64,000 nucleotides of DNA, from positions 62,001 to 126,000 of the forward strand of contig JAPPFD010000032.1 in NCBI GenBank assembly GCA_028823995.1, given 5' to 3'. Below are positions 6,687-15,745 of the stretch, piece after piece (position 1 is the stretch's first letter; each line of letters opens with the position of its first letter). Origin of the DNA: a bacterium (GTDB lineage: Bacteria; Actinomycetota; Acidimicrobiia; Spongiisociales; ZC4RG35). Under the pieces are notes generated by a model. The model searched no databases, had not been told where the DNA came from, and worked only from the letters and a program-made list of their open reading frames with translations. Position numbers and translations under genes: made by a program.

Positions 6687-9611
6687 ATGCAGACCCTGAG
6701 ATTGCGTGCGTCCCTTGATAGCAAAGCCAGCTGGTCCCTTCTGAGATGCTTGCCAGTGCTGTTGGCGACGATAGGCGTTGTTTGGCTCGCATCCCCATCC
6801 GTAGCGGCCGGGGACAGGATCGAAGAATTGTATGAGGATGACCCGTTGGGTCTGGTCGCGGCTTACAAGGTGAGAACCCACTACAGCCTGGATGAAGATC
6901 TTTGGGACGTGTGGATTTGTGAGGTTCCGGACGGCACTTTGCAGCTTTCGCCGGAGGAGACTGTGGAATTGCTGCAGGCGAAGATAGCTCCTTATTTTGG
7001 TTGGCTGTCAGGAGGTCGTTATCGCCCCTCCTTCAGGGTGGGCGGTGTGGTCGTGGTGGCTTCTTCTCTTCACGCGAAGGATTGCAACGATGCTGTTTAC
7101 GAAGCTGCACGAGGTGTGGATCCGCAGGAGAGGGCGGAAGGGGCGATGATCGTAGTCAATAAGCCCCTGTATCAAAGCGATGCCAGTATTGGTTTTCTAG
7201 ATAGCGTCTCCCCGGTCGAGATAGAGATTTCTCACGACACGTTCCCGAGAAACGGCCGGAGCCTGCTACTAACCGGCGCCTCGGTTGCGGCGCCAGGTAG
7301 TCTGTCTAACCTGACGAACAGGCCCACCCCGATCCTGACCACCGTCGCTCATGAGATGGGCCATGCCATTGGCTTCCCGCACTCCTTTCGTTTCTCTCCG
7401 TATGACCATCCGATGGATGTCATGGGTGGCAACGACGCGGTTTCCCTCGAGGTTGGGACCATTGCCATCAATCGCTACGCAGCCGGTTGGATAGATTCGG
7501 CCGAGGTGCAGGTCTTTGAGAAGGGAAGAGCCAGGTACAGGCTCCGTCCACCGGGTGACGGCGACACCCAGATGCTGGTCTTGCGATCGGACCAGAGTGG
7601 ATTCATAACGTTGGGAGCCCGTGCCAGGAAAGGGTTTGACTCCGGAATACCCAAAGAAGGGGTGGAATCGTACTTTGTCGATTATCAGGCATGCAGCGAC
7701 AGCCTTTACAAAGCTTGTAGACCGTCCCTCACTCCTGTTCAGGCGGTAGTTGCCGCCGGCCAAGCTGTTCCTCTCAACCTGGAGAATGATGTCGCCCATG
7801 TGATGGAGGTAGGCGGCGGTTACACCTGGGAAGGCATCACGGTCAGAGTGGTGGAACGGATCGGCGATGACTACATCGTGGAGGTGGACGATGGGCCTTC
7901 CCCGATGCCGATCGCAGGCGACGGCATCGACGATCGGGTCTCAAATGTGCGAAATGACCAACTGTACGAAGACGACCCCCTGGGATTGATAGCCGGGTTC
8001 AACGTGACCACTCACTATGGCTTGGGTGAGGATATTTGGGATGTGTGGATTTGCGAGACTCCGGGAGGCATCTTTGACATCTCCGTTGAGAAGACGTTGG
8101 AACTGCTGAAGGCTGAAGTAGTTCCATATTTCAAGGGGATCTCAGGGGGCCGCTACAGCCCTTCCTTTCGCGCCGGCGGGACAATCACAGCGGAGGCGTT
8201 CGACAATTGGAAGGGATGCATAGATCCGGTTTTCGAGGCTTCGAGACAAATCAGTCCCGAGGGAAGAGCGGAAGGCGTCATTGTCGTGGCCGATCGCATA
8301 ACAGCAAGTTTTGGAGGCATTGGAACTGTGTCTCATTTATCAGCCGTCGAGGTGGTATTGAGGGATACGACTTTTCCGGACAACTATCGAGACGTGACAT
8401 TGTCAGGTGCTTCGGTTGCGGAGGAGGGTAGTTTGCCGCCGGGAGTCTTCCTGGACGCGCTATTGCCGATTCTGTCCCAAGTCGCTCATGAGATAGGACA
8501 CGCCATAGGCTTTCCGCACTCCTTTCGCTTTTCTCCGTATGACCATCCGATGGACATCATGGGGGACGACGATGCGGTACCCGGTCTGCAGGTTGGGACC
8601 ATTGCGATCAATCGGTATGCGGCCGGTTGGATGGATGCGGCCCAGGTGGAGATTCACGAGAAGGGAAGATCCAGGTACAGGCTCCGTCCTCCGGGTGACG
8701 GCGGCACCCAGATGCTGGTACTCCGATCGGACCAGAGCGGATTCGTTACCTTGGGAGCCCGCGCCAGGAAAGGTATCGACTCCGGGATACCCAAGGAAGG
8801 CGTGGAATCGTATTTTGTTGAACAGCAGTCGGAGGAATGCTATGGCTCCTCTGTTTATGAAGCATGCTTTGGTACATCGAGACGTACTCAGGCAATCATT
8901 CCTCCCAGCCGGGCCATCCCGCTCGATCTGCAGGACACCGTCGCCCACGTGATGGAAGTTGGTGACGGTTACACATGGCGAGGTCTAACGGTCACCGTAG
9001 TAGAGCGGATCGGTGATGACTTCGTTGTGGAGGTGGTTGACCAATCCTCACCCAATCGGTTTATCGATGACGACTGGAATGTTCACGAGAGGAATATTGA
9101 GACCATCGCAGGCCGGGGGATCACCCTTGGGTGCAACCCGCCCGCCAACGACCGATACTGCCCATCCCGGTCCGTCTCGAGAGCGGAGATGGCCGCCCTA
9201 CTGATCCGGGCTCTCGGGGAGAGCCCGACAAGCTCCGCCACTTCCGTCCGGTTCACGGACGTGCCTCGCGGTGGCTGGTATGTGGGACATGTGGAACGGC
9301 TGGCCGAGTTAGGCGTGGTGGGGAGAGACGGAGAAGGCTCTCTCTTCAGACCTCTGGAGCCGCTTACCCGCTTGGAAATGGCGGTATGGATGGCTCGCTC
9401 CTTTGACTCGATCAGCGAGGTGACTCCCACGGGAGCGTTTTCCGATGTGCCAACCGATGTGTGGTATGCGGGAGCTGTCGAGGGGTTGCTAGAGGCGGGT
9501 ATAACGAGAGGCTGCTCCACTGATCCCCTCTCCTACTGTCCCCACGACCATGTCTTGCGTGACCAGATGGCCTCGTTCCTGGCCCGCGTCTTGGCCAGCG
9601 AAACAGACTGA
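6687..9611 (+). CDS. Secreted protein with two tandem metalloprotease-like domains and C-terminal SLH repeats
   Basis: 974 residues. A signal peptide (hydrophobic core LPVLLATIGVVWLAS, cleavage likely near Ala40) is followed by two homologous domains of about 380 residues. Each starts with a DDPLGL(V/I)A motif and carries a zincin motif, HEMGHAIGFPHS (residue 222) and HEIGHAIGFPHS (residue 601), then YDHPMD(V/I)MG. This resembles M6/M11-type zinc peptidases, although the exact clan is uncertain. From about residue 798 there are three SLH-like units (SRAEMAALLIRAL, TRLEMAVWMARSF, LRDQMASFLARVL) that would tether it to the cell wall or S-layer. ATG 6687 is preferred; a TTG lies two codons upstream. 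Base composition is lower in GC than its neighbours. Confidence 0.8.
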   Translation: MQTLRLRASLDSKASWSLLRCLPVLLATIGVVWLASPSVAAGDRIEELYEDDPLGLVAAYKVRTHYSLDEDLWDVWICEVPDGTLQLSPEETVELLQAKIAPYFGWLSGGRYRPSFRVGGVVVVASSLHAKDCNDAVYEAARGVDPQERAEGAMIVVNKPLYQSDASIGFLDSVSPVEIEISHDTFPRNGRSLLLTGASVAAPGSLSNLTNRPTPILTTVAHEMGHAIGFPHSFRFSPYDHPMDVMGGNDAVSLEVGTIAINRYAAGWIDSAEVQVFEKGRARYRLRPPGDGDTQMLVLRSDQSGFITLGARARKGFDSGIPKEGVESYFVDYQACSDSLYKACRPSLTPVQAVVAAGQAVPLNLENDVAHVMEVGGGYTWEGITVRVVERIGDDYIVEVDDGPSPMPIAGDGIDDRVSNVRNDQLYEDDPLGLIAGFNVTTHYGLGEDIWDVWICETPGGIFDISVEKTLELLKAEVVPYFKGISGGRYSPSFRAGGTITAEAFDNWKGCIDPVFEASRQISPEGRAEGVIVVADRITASFGGIGTVSHLSAVEVVLRDTTFPDNYRDVTLSGASVAEEGSLPPGVFLDALLPILSQVAHEIGHAIGFPHSFRFSPYDHPMDIMGDDDAVPGLQVGTIAINRYAAGWMDAAQVEIHEKGRSRYRLRPPGDGGTQMLVLRSDQSGFVTLGARARKGIDSGIPKEGVESYFVEQQSEECYGSSVYEACFGTSRRTQAIIPPSRAIPLDLQDTVAHVMEVGDGYTWRGLTVTVVERIGDDFVVEVVDQSSPNRFIDDDWNVHERNIETIAGRGITLGCNPPANDRYCPSRSVSRAEMAALLIRALGESPTSSATSVRFTDVPRGGWYVGHVERLAELGVVGRDGEGSLFRPLEPLTRLEMAVWMARSFDSISEVTPTGAFSDVPTDVWYAGAVEGLLEAGITRGCSTDPLSYCPHDHVLRDQMASFLARVLASETD

Positions 9612-9614
9612 CCG

Positions 9615-9639
9615 GAGGCTGCTTCGGCCCAGCAGCCTC
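9615..9639. terminator. Hairpin terminator between convergent genes
   Basis: GAGGCTGCT (9615-9623) pairs perfectly with AGCAGCCTC (9631-9639) around a 7-base loop. It lies between the stop of the protease gene (9611) and the stop of the convergent DUF2237 gene (9639), so it can serve both. No long T run follows on either strand. Confidence 0.6.
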
Positions 9640-9995
9640 TACAGGGCGTGCTTCTTCAGGTCGTCCAGGTTGATCCACTCCAGGGCGGCCACCGAGGTTG
9701 ACTCCAGCCGCACCCGTGGGGCCATCCCGGCTTCGAAGGCCTCCTGCCAACGGGAGGCGCACAGGCACCAGCAGTCACCGGGCGCCAGCCCTTCGAACCC
9801 GTAGAGAGGCATCGGGGTGCTGAGATCGTTGCCCCGGGACTTGCTGAACTCGAGGAACTCCTCGGTCATCTCGGCGCACACCGCGTGCACTCCTATGTCA
9901 TCGCCCCGGGTCTCGCAGGAGCCGTTCCGGTAGTACCCGGTGAGAGGCTCCAAGGAGCAGGGCGCCAGCTCACCTCCGAGCACGTTTACGCGCAT
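9639..9995 (-). CDS. DUF2237 family protein
   Basis: 118 residues matching the family along the whole chain: NVLGGELAPCS, PLTGYYRNGSCETRGDDIGVH, AVCAEMTEEFLEFSKSRGNDLSTP, PGDCWCLCASRWQEAFEAG. Conserved cysteines (CS, SCET, VCAE, CWCLC) are present and suggest metal or redox chemistry, but the family has no established function. It is convergent with the large protease gene and shares its 3' end sequence with the remnant at 6489-6550. korB ends 32 bases upstream on the same strand. Confidence 0.9.
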   Translation of the reverse strand: MRVNVLGGELAPCSLEPLTGYYRNGSCETRGDDIGVHAVCAEMTEEFLEFSKSRGNDLSTPMPLYGFEGLAPGDCWCLCASRWQEAFEAGMAPRVRLESTSVAALEWINLDDLKKHAL

Positions 9996-10026
9996 CGATT
10001 GCCTCTCTCCGCCAGCTCGGTCCCGT

Positions 10027-11034
10027 TCACGTGACTTCCCACGTCCCCGCCGAACCGAACAGGGCGTCGAGGTCCGCCGGTCCCCGGTTTTGAGCGTCCA
10101 CTATCTGCTGTTGCATCTCGCTTCCATAGGTGGGACGGGAGATGTTGCGGAAGACCCCCAGGGGAGTGGGACCATGGGGGGTGTGGGAAAGCCGGCTGAT
10201 GGAGAACGCCACGCTGGGGTTCTCCCGGGACGGGTCGTGGACCAGGATCTGGTCGGGATCGACCGAGGACGTGGGCTTGATCCGGGCCTCGCCATCCTCC
10301 ATCACCACGCAACTCTCCCCCGAGCCGCCGAAGACGACCGGCTTGCCCTCCTCCAGGTTGATCCGGTTGGAGGTCCGCTCGGTCCGGCCGGTCAGGGCGA
10401 TGAAGGCCTTGTCGTTGAAGACGTTGCAGTTCTGATAGATCTCGATGAAGGCCGAACCGGTGTGGTTGACGGCCTCGCCGAGGACGTACTGGGTGTGATT
10501 GCGGTCCATGTCCAGGGTTCTCGCCACGAAGGAGGCTTCGGAACCGATGGCCAGGCTGACCGGGTTGAAGGGAAAGTCGATCGAGCCGAAGGGAGTGGAC
10601 TTGGTGCGCTTCCCGACCTCGGAGGTGGGTGAGTACTGACCCTTGGTGAGCCCGTATATCTGGTTGTTGAACAGCAGGATCTTGATGTTGACGTTGCGGC
10701 GCAGGGCGTGAATCAGATGGTTCCCCCCGATGGAGAGGGCGTCGCCGTCACCGGTCACCACCCAGACCGACAGATCGGGGCGCGACGTCGCCAAGCCGGT
10801 GGCGATGGTCGGCGCCCGCCCGTGAATCGTGTGGAACCCGTAGGTATTCATGTAGTAGGGAAAGCGGGCGGCGCAACCGATTCCCGAGACGACCACGATG
10901 TTCTCGCGCGGCACCCCCATCTGGGTCATGAAGCTCTGCACCGAGGCGAGGACCGTGTAGTCGCCGCACCCCGGGCACCACCGCACCTCCTGGTCGCTCT
11001 GGAAGTCGGACCGGGTGTAGGTCAAGTTGCTCAC
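10027..11034 (-). CDS. korB: 2-oxoacid:ferredoxin oxidoreductase, beta subunit
   Basis: 335 residues. The thiamine pyrophosphate-binding subunit of a two-subunit KorAB-type enzyme, most likely acting on 2-oxoglutarate and passing electrons to ferredoxin. Visible motifs are the N-terminal CPGCGDYTVL, the GIGCAARFPYYMNTYGFHTIHGRAPTIATG segment, and the TPP/Mg motif GDGDALSIGGNHLIHALRRN. A later cysteine (NCNVFND) and CPGC may hold a 4Fe-4S cluster. It starts within the end of korA (4-base overlap), so the two are translationally coupled. Substrate choice between 2-oxoglutarate and pyruvate is from family resemblance. Confidence 0.92.
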   Translation of the reverse strand: MSNLTYTRSDFQSDQEVRWCPGCGDYTVLASVQSFMTQMGVPRENIVVVSGIGCAARFPYYMNTYGFHTIHGRAPTIATGLATSRPDLSVWVVTGDGDALSIGGNHLIHALRRNVNIKILLFNNQIYGLTKGQYSPTSEVGKRTKSTPFGSIDFPFNPVSLAIGSEASFVARTLDMDRNHTQYVLGEAVNHTGSAFIEIYQNCNVFNDKAFIALTGRTERTSNRINLEEGKPVVFGGSGESCVVMEDGEARIKPTSSVDPDQILVHDPSRENPSVAFSISRLSHTPHGPTPLGVFRNISRPTYGSEMQQQIVDAQNRGPADLDALFGSAGTWEVT

Positions 11035-12920
11035 GATTCCAGTACCTCCAGGATCCGGTCCCTTATCTCCCCGATGTAGAAGGGAGTGCCGGTCACCTTG
11101 TTGAGACCGTACGCGTCCTTCAGGAAGTTGGCCCGGATGACATAGCGCAACTGCCCGGTGTTGAGCTCGGGGATCAGGACCTTCTCGTAGGAGTGCACCA
11201 CATCCCCCAGGTTGGCGGGGAGGGGATTCAGGTATCGAAGGTGGGCGTAGGCGATCTTGTAACCCTCCCGGTTCAGGTTGCGACAGGCGGCGCCCATCGT
11301 GCCCTTGCTGGAGCCCCAGCCCAGGACCAGGAGGTTTGCGTCCAACTCCCCGTGTACCTCAACCGCTGGGATGTCGTTGGCGATGTTCGCCACCTTCCAG
11401 GCGCGGGAGTCGGTCATCAACTGGTGGTTGTCCGGGTTGTAGGAGATGTCGCCGCTGATGTTCTCCTTCTCCAGTCCCCCGATCCGGTGTTCCAGGCCCT
11501 TGGTGCCGGGGATCGCCCAAGGACGGGAGAAGGTGTTGAAGTCCCGCAGGTAGGGCAGAAAGCGCCCACCGGCGCCGTTGGGGGCCGAAGCGAACGGAAC
11601 GCTTATGTCCGGCAGGTCCGCCGCGGCCGGGACCCTCCAGGGCTCGGAGCCGTTGGCGATGTGGTTGTCGGAGAGGAGGATCACCGGAGTCATGTACTTG
11701 AGTGCTATACGGGCAGCTTCGATGGTGGTTTCCACCACGTCCGAGGGTGTGGCGCAGGCCAGCACCGGGAGGGGCGACTCCCCGTGCCTGCCGAACAGGG
11801 AGAACAGCAGGTCGGTCTGTTCCGGCTTGGTCGGCATCCCCGTCGATGGGCCGGCGCGTTGCACGTTGACCACCACCAGCGGCAACTCGGCGGTCAGCGC
11901 CAGGCTGATCGCTTCGCTCTTCAGCGAGATCCCCGGCCCCGAGGAACCGGTGACCGCCAGGCTTCCCCCGAAGGAGGCGCCGATCACCGCGCCGATGGCG
12001 GCGATCTCGTCCTCGGCCTGGAAAGTGCGCACCCCCAGCCGCTTGTGGCGGGCAAGTTCATGGAGGATGTCGGAAGCAGGCGTGATCGGGTACGACCCGT
12101 AGTAGAGCGGCAGTTTCGCGCAGTAGGAGGCGGCGATCAACCCCCACGCCAGCGCGGTGTTCCCGGTGATGCTGGTGTAGACGCCGGGGGGAAGGCTGGC
12201 CGGCTTGACCTGGAATATGCTTCGCGACGTCTCGGTGGTGATGCCGAAGTTGTACCCCGCCCGCAGGGCGGCCAGGTTGGCGGCGACCACCATCGGAAGT
12301 TTGGCGAACTTGTTCTCGGTCCAGGTCACGATGGGTTCGAGCGGCCGTTGGAACAGCCATGCCAGGAACCCGAGGGCCACGAAGTTGCGGGACCGAAGAA
12401 CCGAACGCCCGCTGACCTTGTCCGCCACCGCCTCCTTGGTGATGGTGTTCATGGGGATCTCTATCAGGTCGTATTGATTGAGGCTGCCGTCCATCAGGGG
12501 ACTGTCCTCGTACCCGGCCTTGGCGAGACCCCGCTCGTCAAAGGCCTCGCTGTTCACTATCAGGGTCCCTCCCTGGCGAAGATCCATGAGGTTTGTCTTG
12601 AGCGCCGCCGGGTTCATGGCCACCATGCAGTCGGGCCGGTCACCGGAAGTGGAGATGTCCCAGTCGGCGATCTGGATCTGGAAGGAGGACACTCCGGGGA
12701 GGGTGCCGGCGGGAGCCCGGATCTCGGCCGGGAAGTCGGGCAGGGTGAACAGGTCGTTTCCGAAGGCAGCCGAGGTGTCGGCAAAACGGTTGCCCGCCAA
12801 CTGCATCCCGTCGCCGGAGTCGCCGGCGAAGCGGACGGTTACTTGTCTTAGGGGAGTGATATCGCCGTTGGGGGACGGGTCGGAAACGTCCGCCTCGGCG
12901 TGGGCGGTTGGTGATGTCAC
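11031..12920 (-). CDS. korA: 2-oxoacid:ferredoxin oxidoreductase, alpha subunit (gamma-alpha fusion)
   Basis: 629 residues. The first 200 or so form the gamma domain (VRFAGDSGDGMQLAGNRFA, PAEIRAPAGTLPGVSSFQIQ). The alpha domain follows (YYGSYPITPASDILHELA, AEDEIAAIGAVIGASFGG, VTGSSGPGISLKSE, NVQRAGPSTGMPTKPEQTDL). This gamma-alpha fusion is the usual KorA form in actinobacteria, where KorAB can replace or supplement 2-oxoglutarate dehydrogenase in the TCA cycle. It is first in a two-gene operon with korB. A 94-base gap separates it from the amidase gene upstream. Confidence 0.93.
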   Translation of the reverse strand: MTSPTAHAEADVSDPSPNGDITPLRQVTVRFAGDSGDGMQLAGNRFADTSAAFGNDLFTLPDFPAEIRAPAGTLPGVSSFQIQIADWDISTSGDRPDCMVAMNPAALKTNLMDLRQGGTLIVNSEAFDERGLAKAGYEDSPLMDGSLNQYDLIEIPMNTITKEAVADKVSGRSVLRSRNFVALGFLAWLFQRPLEPIVTWTENKFAKLPMVVAANLAALRAGYNFGITTETSRSIFQVKPASLPPGVYTSITGNTALAWGLIAASYCAKLPLYYGSYPITPASDILHELARHKRLGVRTFQAEDEIAAIGAVIGASFGGSLAVTGSSGPGISLKSEAISLALTAELPLVVVNVQRAGPSTGMPTKPEQTDLLFSLFGRHGESPLPVLACATPSDVVETTIEAARIALKYMTPVILLSDNHIANGSEPWRVPAAADLPDISVPFASAPNGAGGRFLPYLRDFNTFSRPWAIPGTKGLEHRIGGLEKENISGDISYNPDNHQLMTDSRAWKVANIANDIPAVEVHGELDANLLVLGWGSSKGTMGAACRNLNREGYKIAYAHLRYLNPLPANLGDVVHSYEKVLIPELNTGQLRYVIRANFLKDAYGLNKVTGTPFYIGEIRDRILEVLES

Positions 12921-13014
12921 GTTAGATATTCAGACCTCAATGTCAGGCAACCAATAATACTTGGGGCCGCGACTTTTCAAACCTCTAATAGCAACCTTAC
13001 CGGGAATCGTAGCC

Positions 13015-14442
13015 TTACCGGGACTGACGGGACGGCCGGGTCCCGACTGCCAGGACCGAGCGGGCCACACCTTCCTTCTCCAGGATCGCCGATGCTCTGA
13101 GCAACAGGTCCTCTCTCCACCATGGAGCCACCAATTGCAGCGAAAAGGGGACGCCGGAGGTCTGGTCCGGCTGGGGAACGGGGATGCTGATCGCCGGACA
13201 ACCGGACACGTTGACCAGGGAGTTGAACCAGGACAGCACCGCCCGGTAAGGAAGCCTGCCGTGAGTGACCGTATGCATCTCCTGGTCGCCGATGACTTTG
13301 CGGAGGGCGCCGGCGGTGGGAAGGGCCAGCAGGTGGAAGCGCTGGAAGGCGGCGCCCATCCGGTGCTGCAGGTGGGCCTGCCAGCGTTTGGCGTCCAGCA
13401 GCGCCTCTGCGGGTTGGTCTCCGCCGACTTCCAGCGTCTCCCGGATCCGGCCCGCCACCTCCCTGCCGTAGGGTCGTCCCTCTTCCCACCACCGACGGTG
13501 CACCGCGGCCACCTGAGGGTAGAAGAAGTTTTCGAGCCTTCCCGGAGGGAGCAGAACCGGGTCGTCGAATTGTTCGACACCGACACCCAGGCTCTCCAGT
13601 TGGCCGATGATCACGTCGAAGCGCTCCCTGTACCCCGCCGCATAGGGAGCGTTCTCTATCCACTGATCGGGCAGACCCACCCGGAGGTCCCGGGGTTCCA
13701 GAGGGGCGTTGAGGAGGTCGAGATCGGTGGGCCGGGGAGACGACCAGGGGTCTTCAGGATGCCATCCCGCCAGGGAGGCGTAGGCGAAGGAGAGGTCCCC
13801 GGTGGTGGCCGCCAGGGGTCCCACCGTGTCGAGGGAAGCGCCCAGCGGGAAGACCCCGGTGAGCGGTACGCGCCCGTGGGTCACCTTGAGCCCGAAGATC
13901 CCGCACAGCGCGGCTGGGACCCGGATGGAGCCGCCGGTGTCCGTGCCTATGGAGATCGGCGCCACACCGGACGCCACCACGGCGCCGGATCCGCCCGACG
14001 ATCCCCCCGGGGAAGTGGCCGGGTCGTGGGGATTCCGTACCGGGCCGAACCATGGGTTCTCGGATGAGAAGCCGAAGGCGAACTCGTGCAGGCCGGCCCG
14101 GGCCACGATCACCGCGCCGGCTCTCTCCAACCGTTCGACGACCGGTGCCGAGTGTCGGGGATAGGCCCTGTAGAAGGCCGATCCGCAAGTGGTGGGTACT
14201 CCGGCCTGATCGATGATGTCCTTGATCACCACCGGCACTCCGCACAGCGGACCGGGGTCCTCGCCCGCCGCCACCCGCCTGTCCAACTCCTCGGCGCGGG
14301 AGATGGCACTCTCGTCTATGAAGGTGGTGAGGTTCAGTGCGGCCTGGGAATCGTGAAGGTCGGCCAGGGCCTTTCCGACGCCGTCTCGCGCCGATCGCTT
14401 TCCGGTTCGAACCTGCCGGGCCAGGAACCGGGCGCTCTCCAA
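13015..14442 (-). CDS. Amidase (amidase signature family)
   Basis: About 475 residues. The Ser-cisSer-Lys hydrolase core is clear: lysine in GVPVVIKDIIDQAG, the Gly/Ser-rich PGGSSGGSGAVVASG, and the nucleophile serine in GTDTGGSIRVPAALCGIFGLK. The family hydrolyses amide bonds of diverse substrates; this one is not recognisable as GatA (no gatB/gatC nearby) and its substrate is unknown. The frame is open further upstream, but that stretch overlaps the DUF3048 gene. A TTG at 14442 with a GGAG just ahead, 15 bases after the DUF3048 stop, is the most likely start. A later start is possible. Confidence 0.83.
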   Translation of the reverse strand: MESARFLARQVRTGKRSARDGVGKALADLHDSQAALNLTTFIDESAISRAEELDRRVAAGEDPGPLCGVPVVIKDIIDQAGVPTTCGSAFYRAYPRHSAPVVERLERAGAVIVARAGLHEFAFGFSSENPWFGPVRNPHDPATSPGGSSGGSGAVVASGVAPISIGTDTGGSIRVPAALCGIFGLKVTHGRVPLTGVFPLGASLDTVGPLAATTGDLSFAYASLAGWHPEDPWSSPRPTDLDLLNAPLEPRDLRVGLPDQWIENAPYAAGYRERFDVIIGQLESLGVGVEQFDDPVLLPPGRLENFFYPQVAAVHRRWWEEGRPYGREVAGRIRETLEVGGDQPAEALLDAKRWQAHLQHRMGAAFQRFHLLALPTAGALRKVIGDQEMHTVTHGRLPYRAVLSWFNSLVNVSGCPAISIPVPQPDQTSGVPFSLQLVAPWWREDLLLRASAILEKEGVARSVLAVGTRPSRQSR

Positions 14443-14456
14443 TGGGTCTCCAACGC

Positions 14457-15704
14457 CTACCAGGAAACGAGACGCCCGTCTGGAAAGACGCTGATCCAGG
14501 GGCGACCGGCGGGAACCGTTATAGGAGAACCATCGGCCAGCATGAACGAGAAGGGCTGGGCCGTGTCCGCCCGCTCCCATCTCCCGTCAACCACCTGGCC
14601 CTCGGCGAACACCAGCACCCTTCCCTCGCCGGTGGTCTCCATGGTGGGGAGAGTCACGCCGCCCTGGGGGGGTGTGGTGTAGAACAATCGGGAGAAGATC
14701 ACCACCAGGACGTCGGCGGTGATCACTTCCTCCGCCCCCTCGACATGGGTCCAGGTGTGGGGGCCGTCCTCCAGGTGACGCTCGTAGGCGCTTCCGGTCC
14801 ACTTCCAGGTGACGGTGTTGGTCGGCGCCCACTCCATGGTCACTCTGGAGACGCCGCCCGGGATGCCCGACACCGGCAGGTCCCCGATCTCGAACAGAGG
14901 GGGTGGGGGAGTGTTGGGATAGAGGCGCTGGTCGGCGGTGGGCCGGAACTCGGCCGTGTTCACGAAGTAGTTGTGGGGGGCGCGCCGAGTCTCCTCACGG
15001 TACCCTCCCACGCCGATCTCTCCGATCACCCCCACCCCGTTGCGCGGAAAGGTGTTGATGATCCAGTCCTGGCCCCCGCTGGCCAGCACGGTGGTGTTCA
15101 GGTGTCGGAGCAGGTGGGGATCGGTGGGCCGCACCGAGCGCACCGGCCCCACGTAGGTGGAGTCGACGGAGTGGAACAAGGCTATGAAGCGGGTTATCCC
15201 CGATTCGACCAGCAGTTCGAACACCGCTTCGGCTTCGCCGATGCCGACCTGGGGTCGGCCGTCCCAGTGATTGTCGACTTTCACCGCCATGGTCCGTCGG
15301 TTCAAGGAGTCCGGGTCGGCCACGCCCAACCCTGTCAGCGGACTGGGCGTCGGCGGCGGCCCGGGAACGGCGGTGGTCGTGGTGGTGTCCTCGGTGGGGG
15401 TGGTCGTGGCGCCGGGGGTTGTGGTTGTGGTGGTGGTGTCGGCGGTGGCGCCGGTGGTGTCCTCGGTGGGGGTGGTTGTGTCGGCGGTGTCCTCGGTGGG
15501 GGTGGTCGTGGCGCCGGGGGTTGCGCTCGTGGTCGTGGTCTCGCCGGTTGGGGTTGTTGTTGTGGAGGAGGCTGTTGTGTCGGAGGTCTCCGCCGAGGCC
15601 TCGGTGGTGGGCGGCTGGGAGGTGGTTGCCGGTTCGTCTCCGGAGTCTCCGCCGCACGCCGCCGCCAGGACAGCCATCGCCGTCGCCACCAGGATTCTTC
15701 GCAT
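14457..15704 (-). CDS. DUF3048 domain lipoprotein (YerB-like) with Thr-rich linker
   Basis: About 415 residues from the ATG at 15704, which gives MRRILVATAMAVLAAACGG, a lipoprotein signal with lipobox LAAC. A TTG start 54 bases upstream is possible but would spoil the signal peptide. A Thr/Pro-rich linker of about 100 residues, encoded by direct DNA repeats, leads into a DUF3048 domain: TMAVKVDNHWDGRPQVGIGEAEAVFELLVESGITRF, GPVRSVRPTDPHLLRHL, ending FVFPDG-type ISVFPDGRLVSW. The family's function is unknown; the location is the outer face of the membrane. It belongs to a same-strand run with the amidase and two upstream genes. Confidence 0.85.
   Translation of the reverse strand: MRRILVATAMAVLAAACGGDSGDEPATTSQPPTTEASAETSDTTASSTTTTPTGETTTTSATPGATTTPTEDTADTTTPTEDTTGATADTTTTTTTPGATTTPTEDTTTTTAVPGPPPTPSPLTGLGVADPDSLNRRTMAVKVDNHWDGRPQVGIGEAEAVFELLVESGITRFIALFHSVDSTYVGPVRSVRPTDPHLLRHLNTTVLASGGQDWIINTFPRNGVGVIGEIGVGGYREETRRAPHNYFVNTAEFRPTADQRLYPNTPPPPLFEIGDLPVSGIPGGVSRVTMEWAPTNTVTWKWTGSAYERHLEDGPHTWTHVEGAEEVITADVLVVIFSRLFYTTPPQGGVTLPTMETTGEGRVLVFAEGQVVDGRWERADTAQPFSFMLADGSPITVPAGRPWISVFPDGRLVSW
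15385..15523. repeat. Short direct repeats inside the Thr-rich linker
   Basis: The 20-base unit GTGTCCTCGGTGGGGGTGGT occurs at 15385, 15457 and 15487. The first and third copies stay identical for 37 bases. On the coding (minus) strand the units give repeated TTTPTEDT segments. Such repeats allow the linker to grow or shrink by slippage or recombination. Confidence 0.75.
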
Positions 15705-15745
15705 GAAGAGGGATGCTAAACCACCGGCGGGGTTGTTCTGTTTCT

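Noticed and set aside
11193-12851. Plus-strand open frame of 552 codons opposite korA
   Set aside because: Shadow of korA; repetitive Gly/Arg/His text and no motif.
15360-15600. CRISPR-like repeats near 15.4 kb
   Set aside because: The units are irregularly spaced, in frame and inside a Thr-rich coding linker. No spacers or cas genes are present anywhere in the window.
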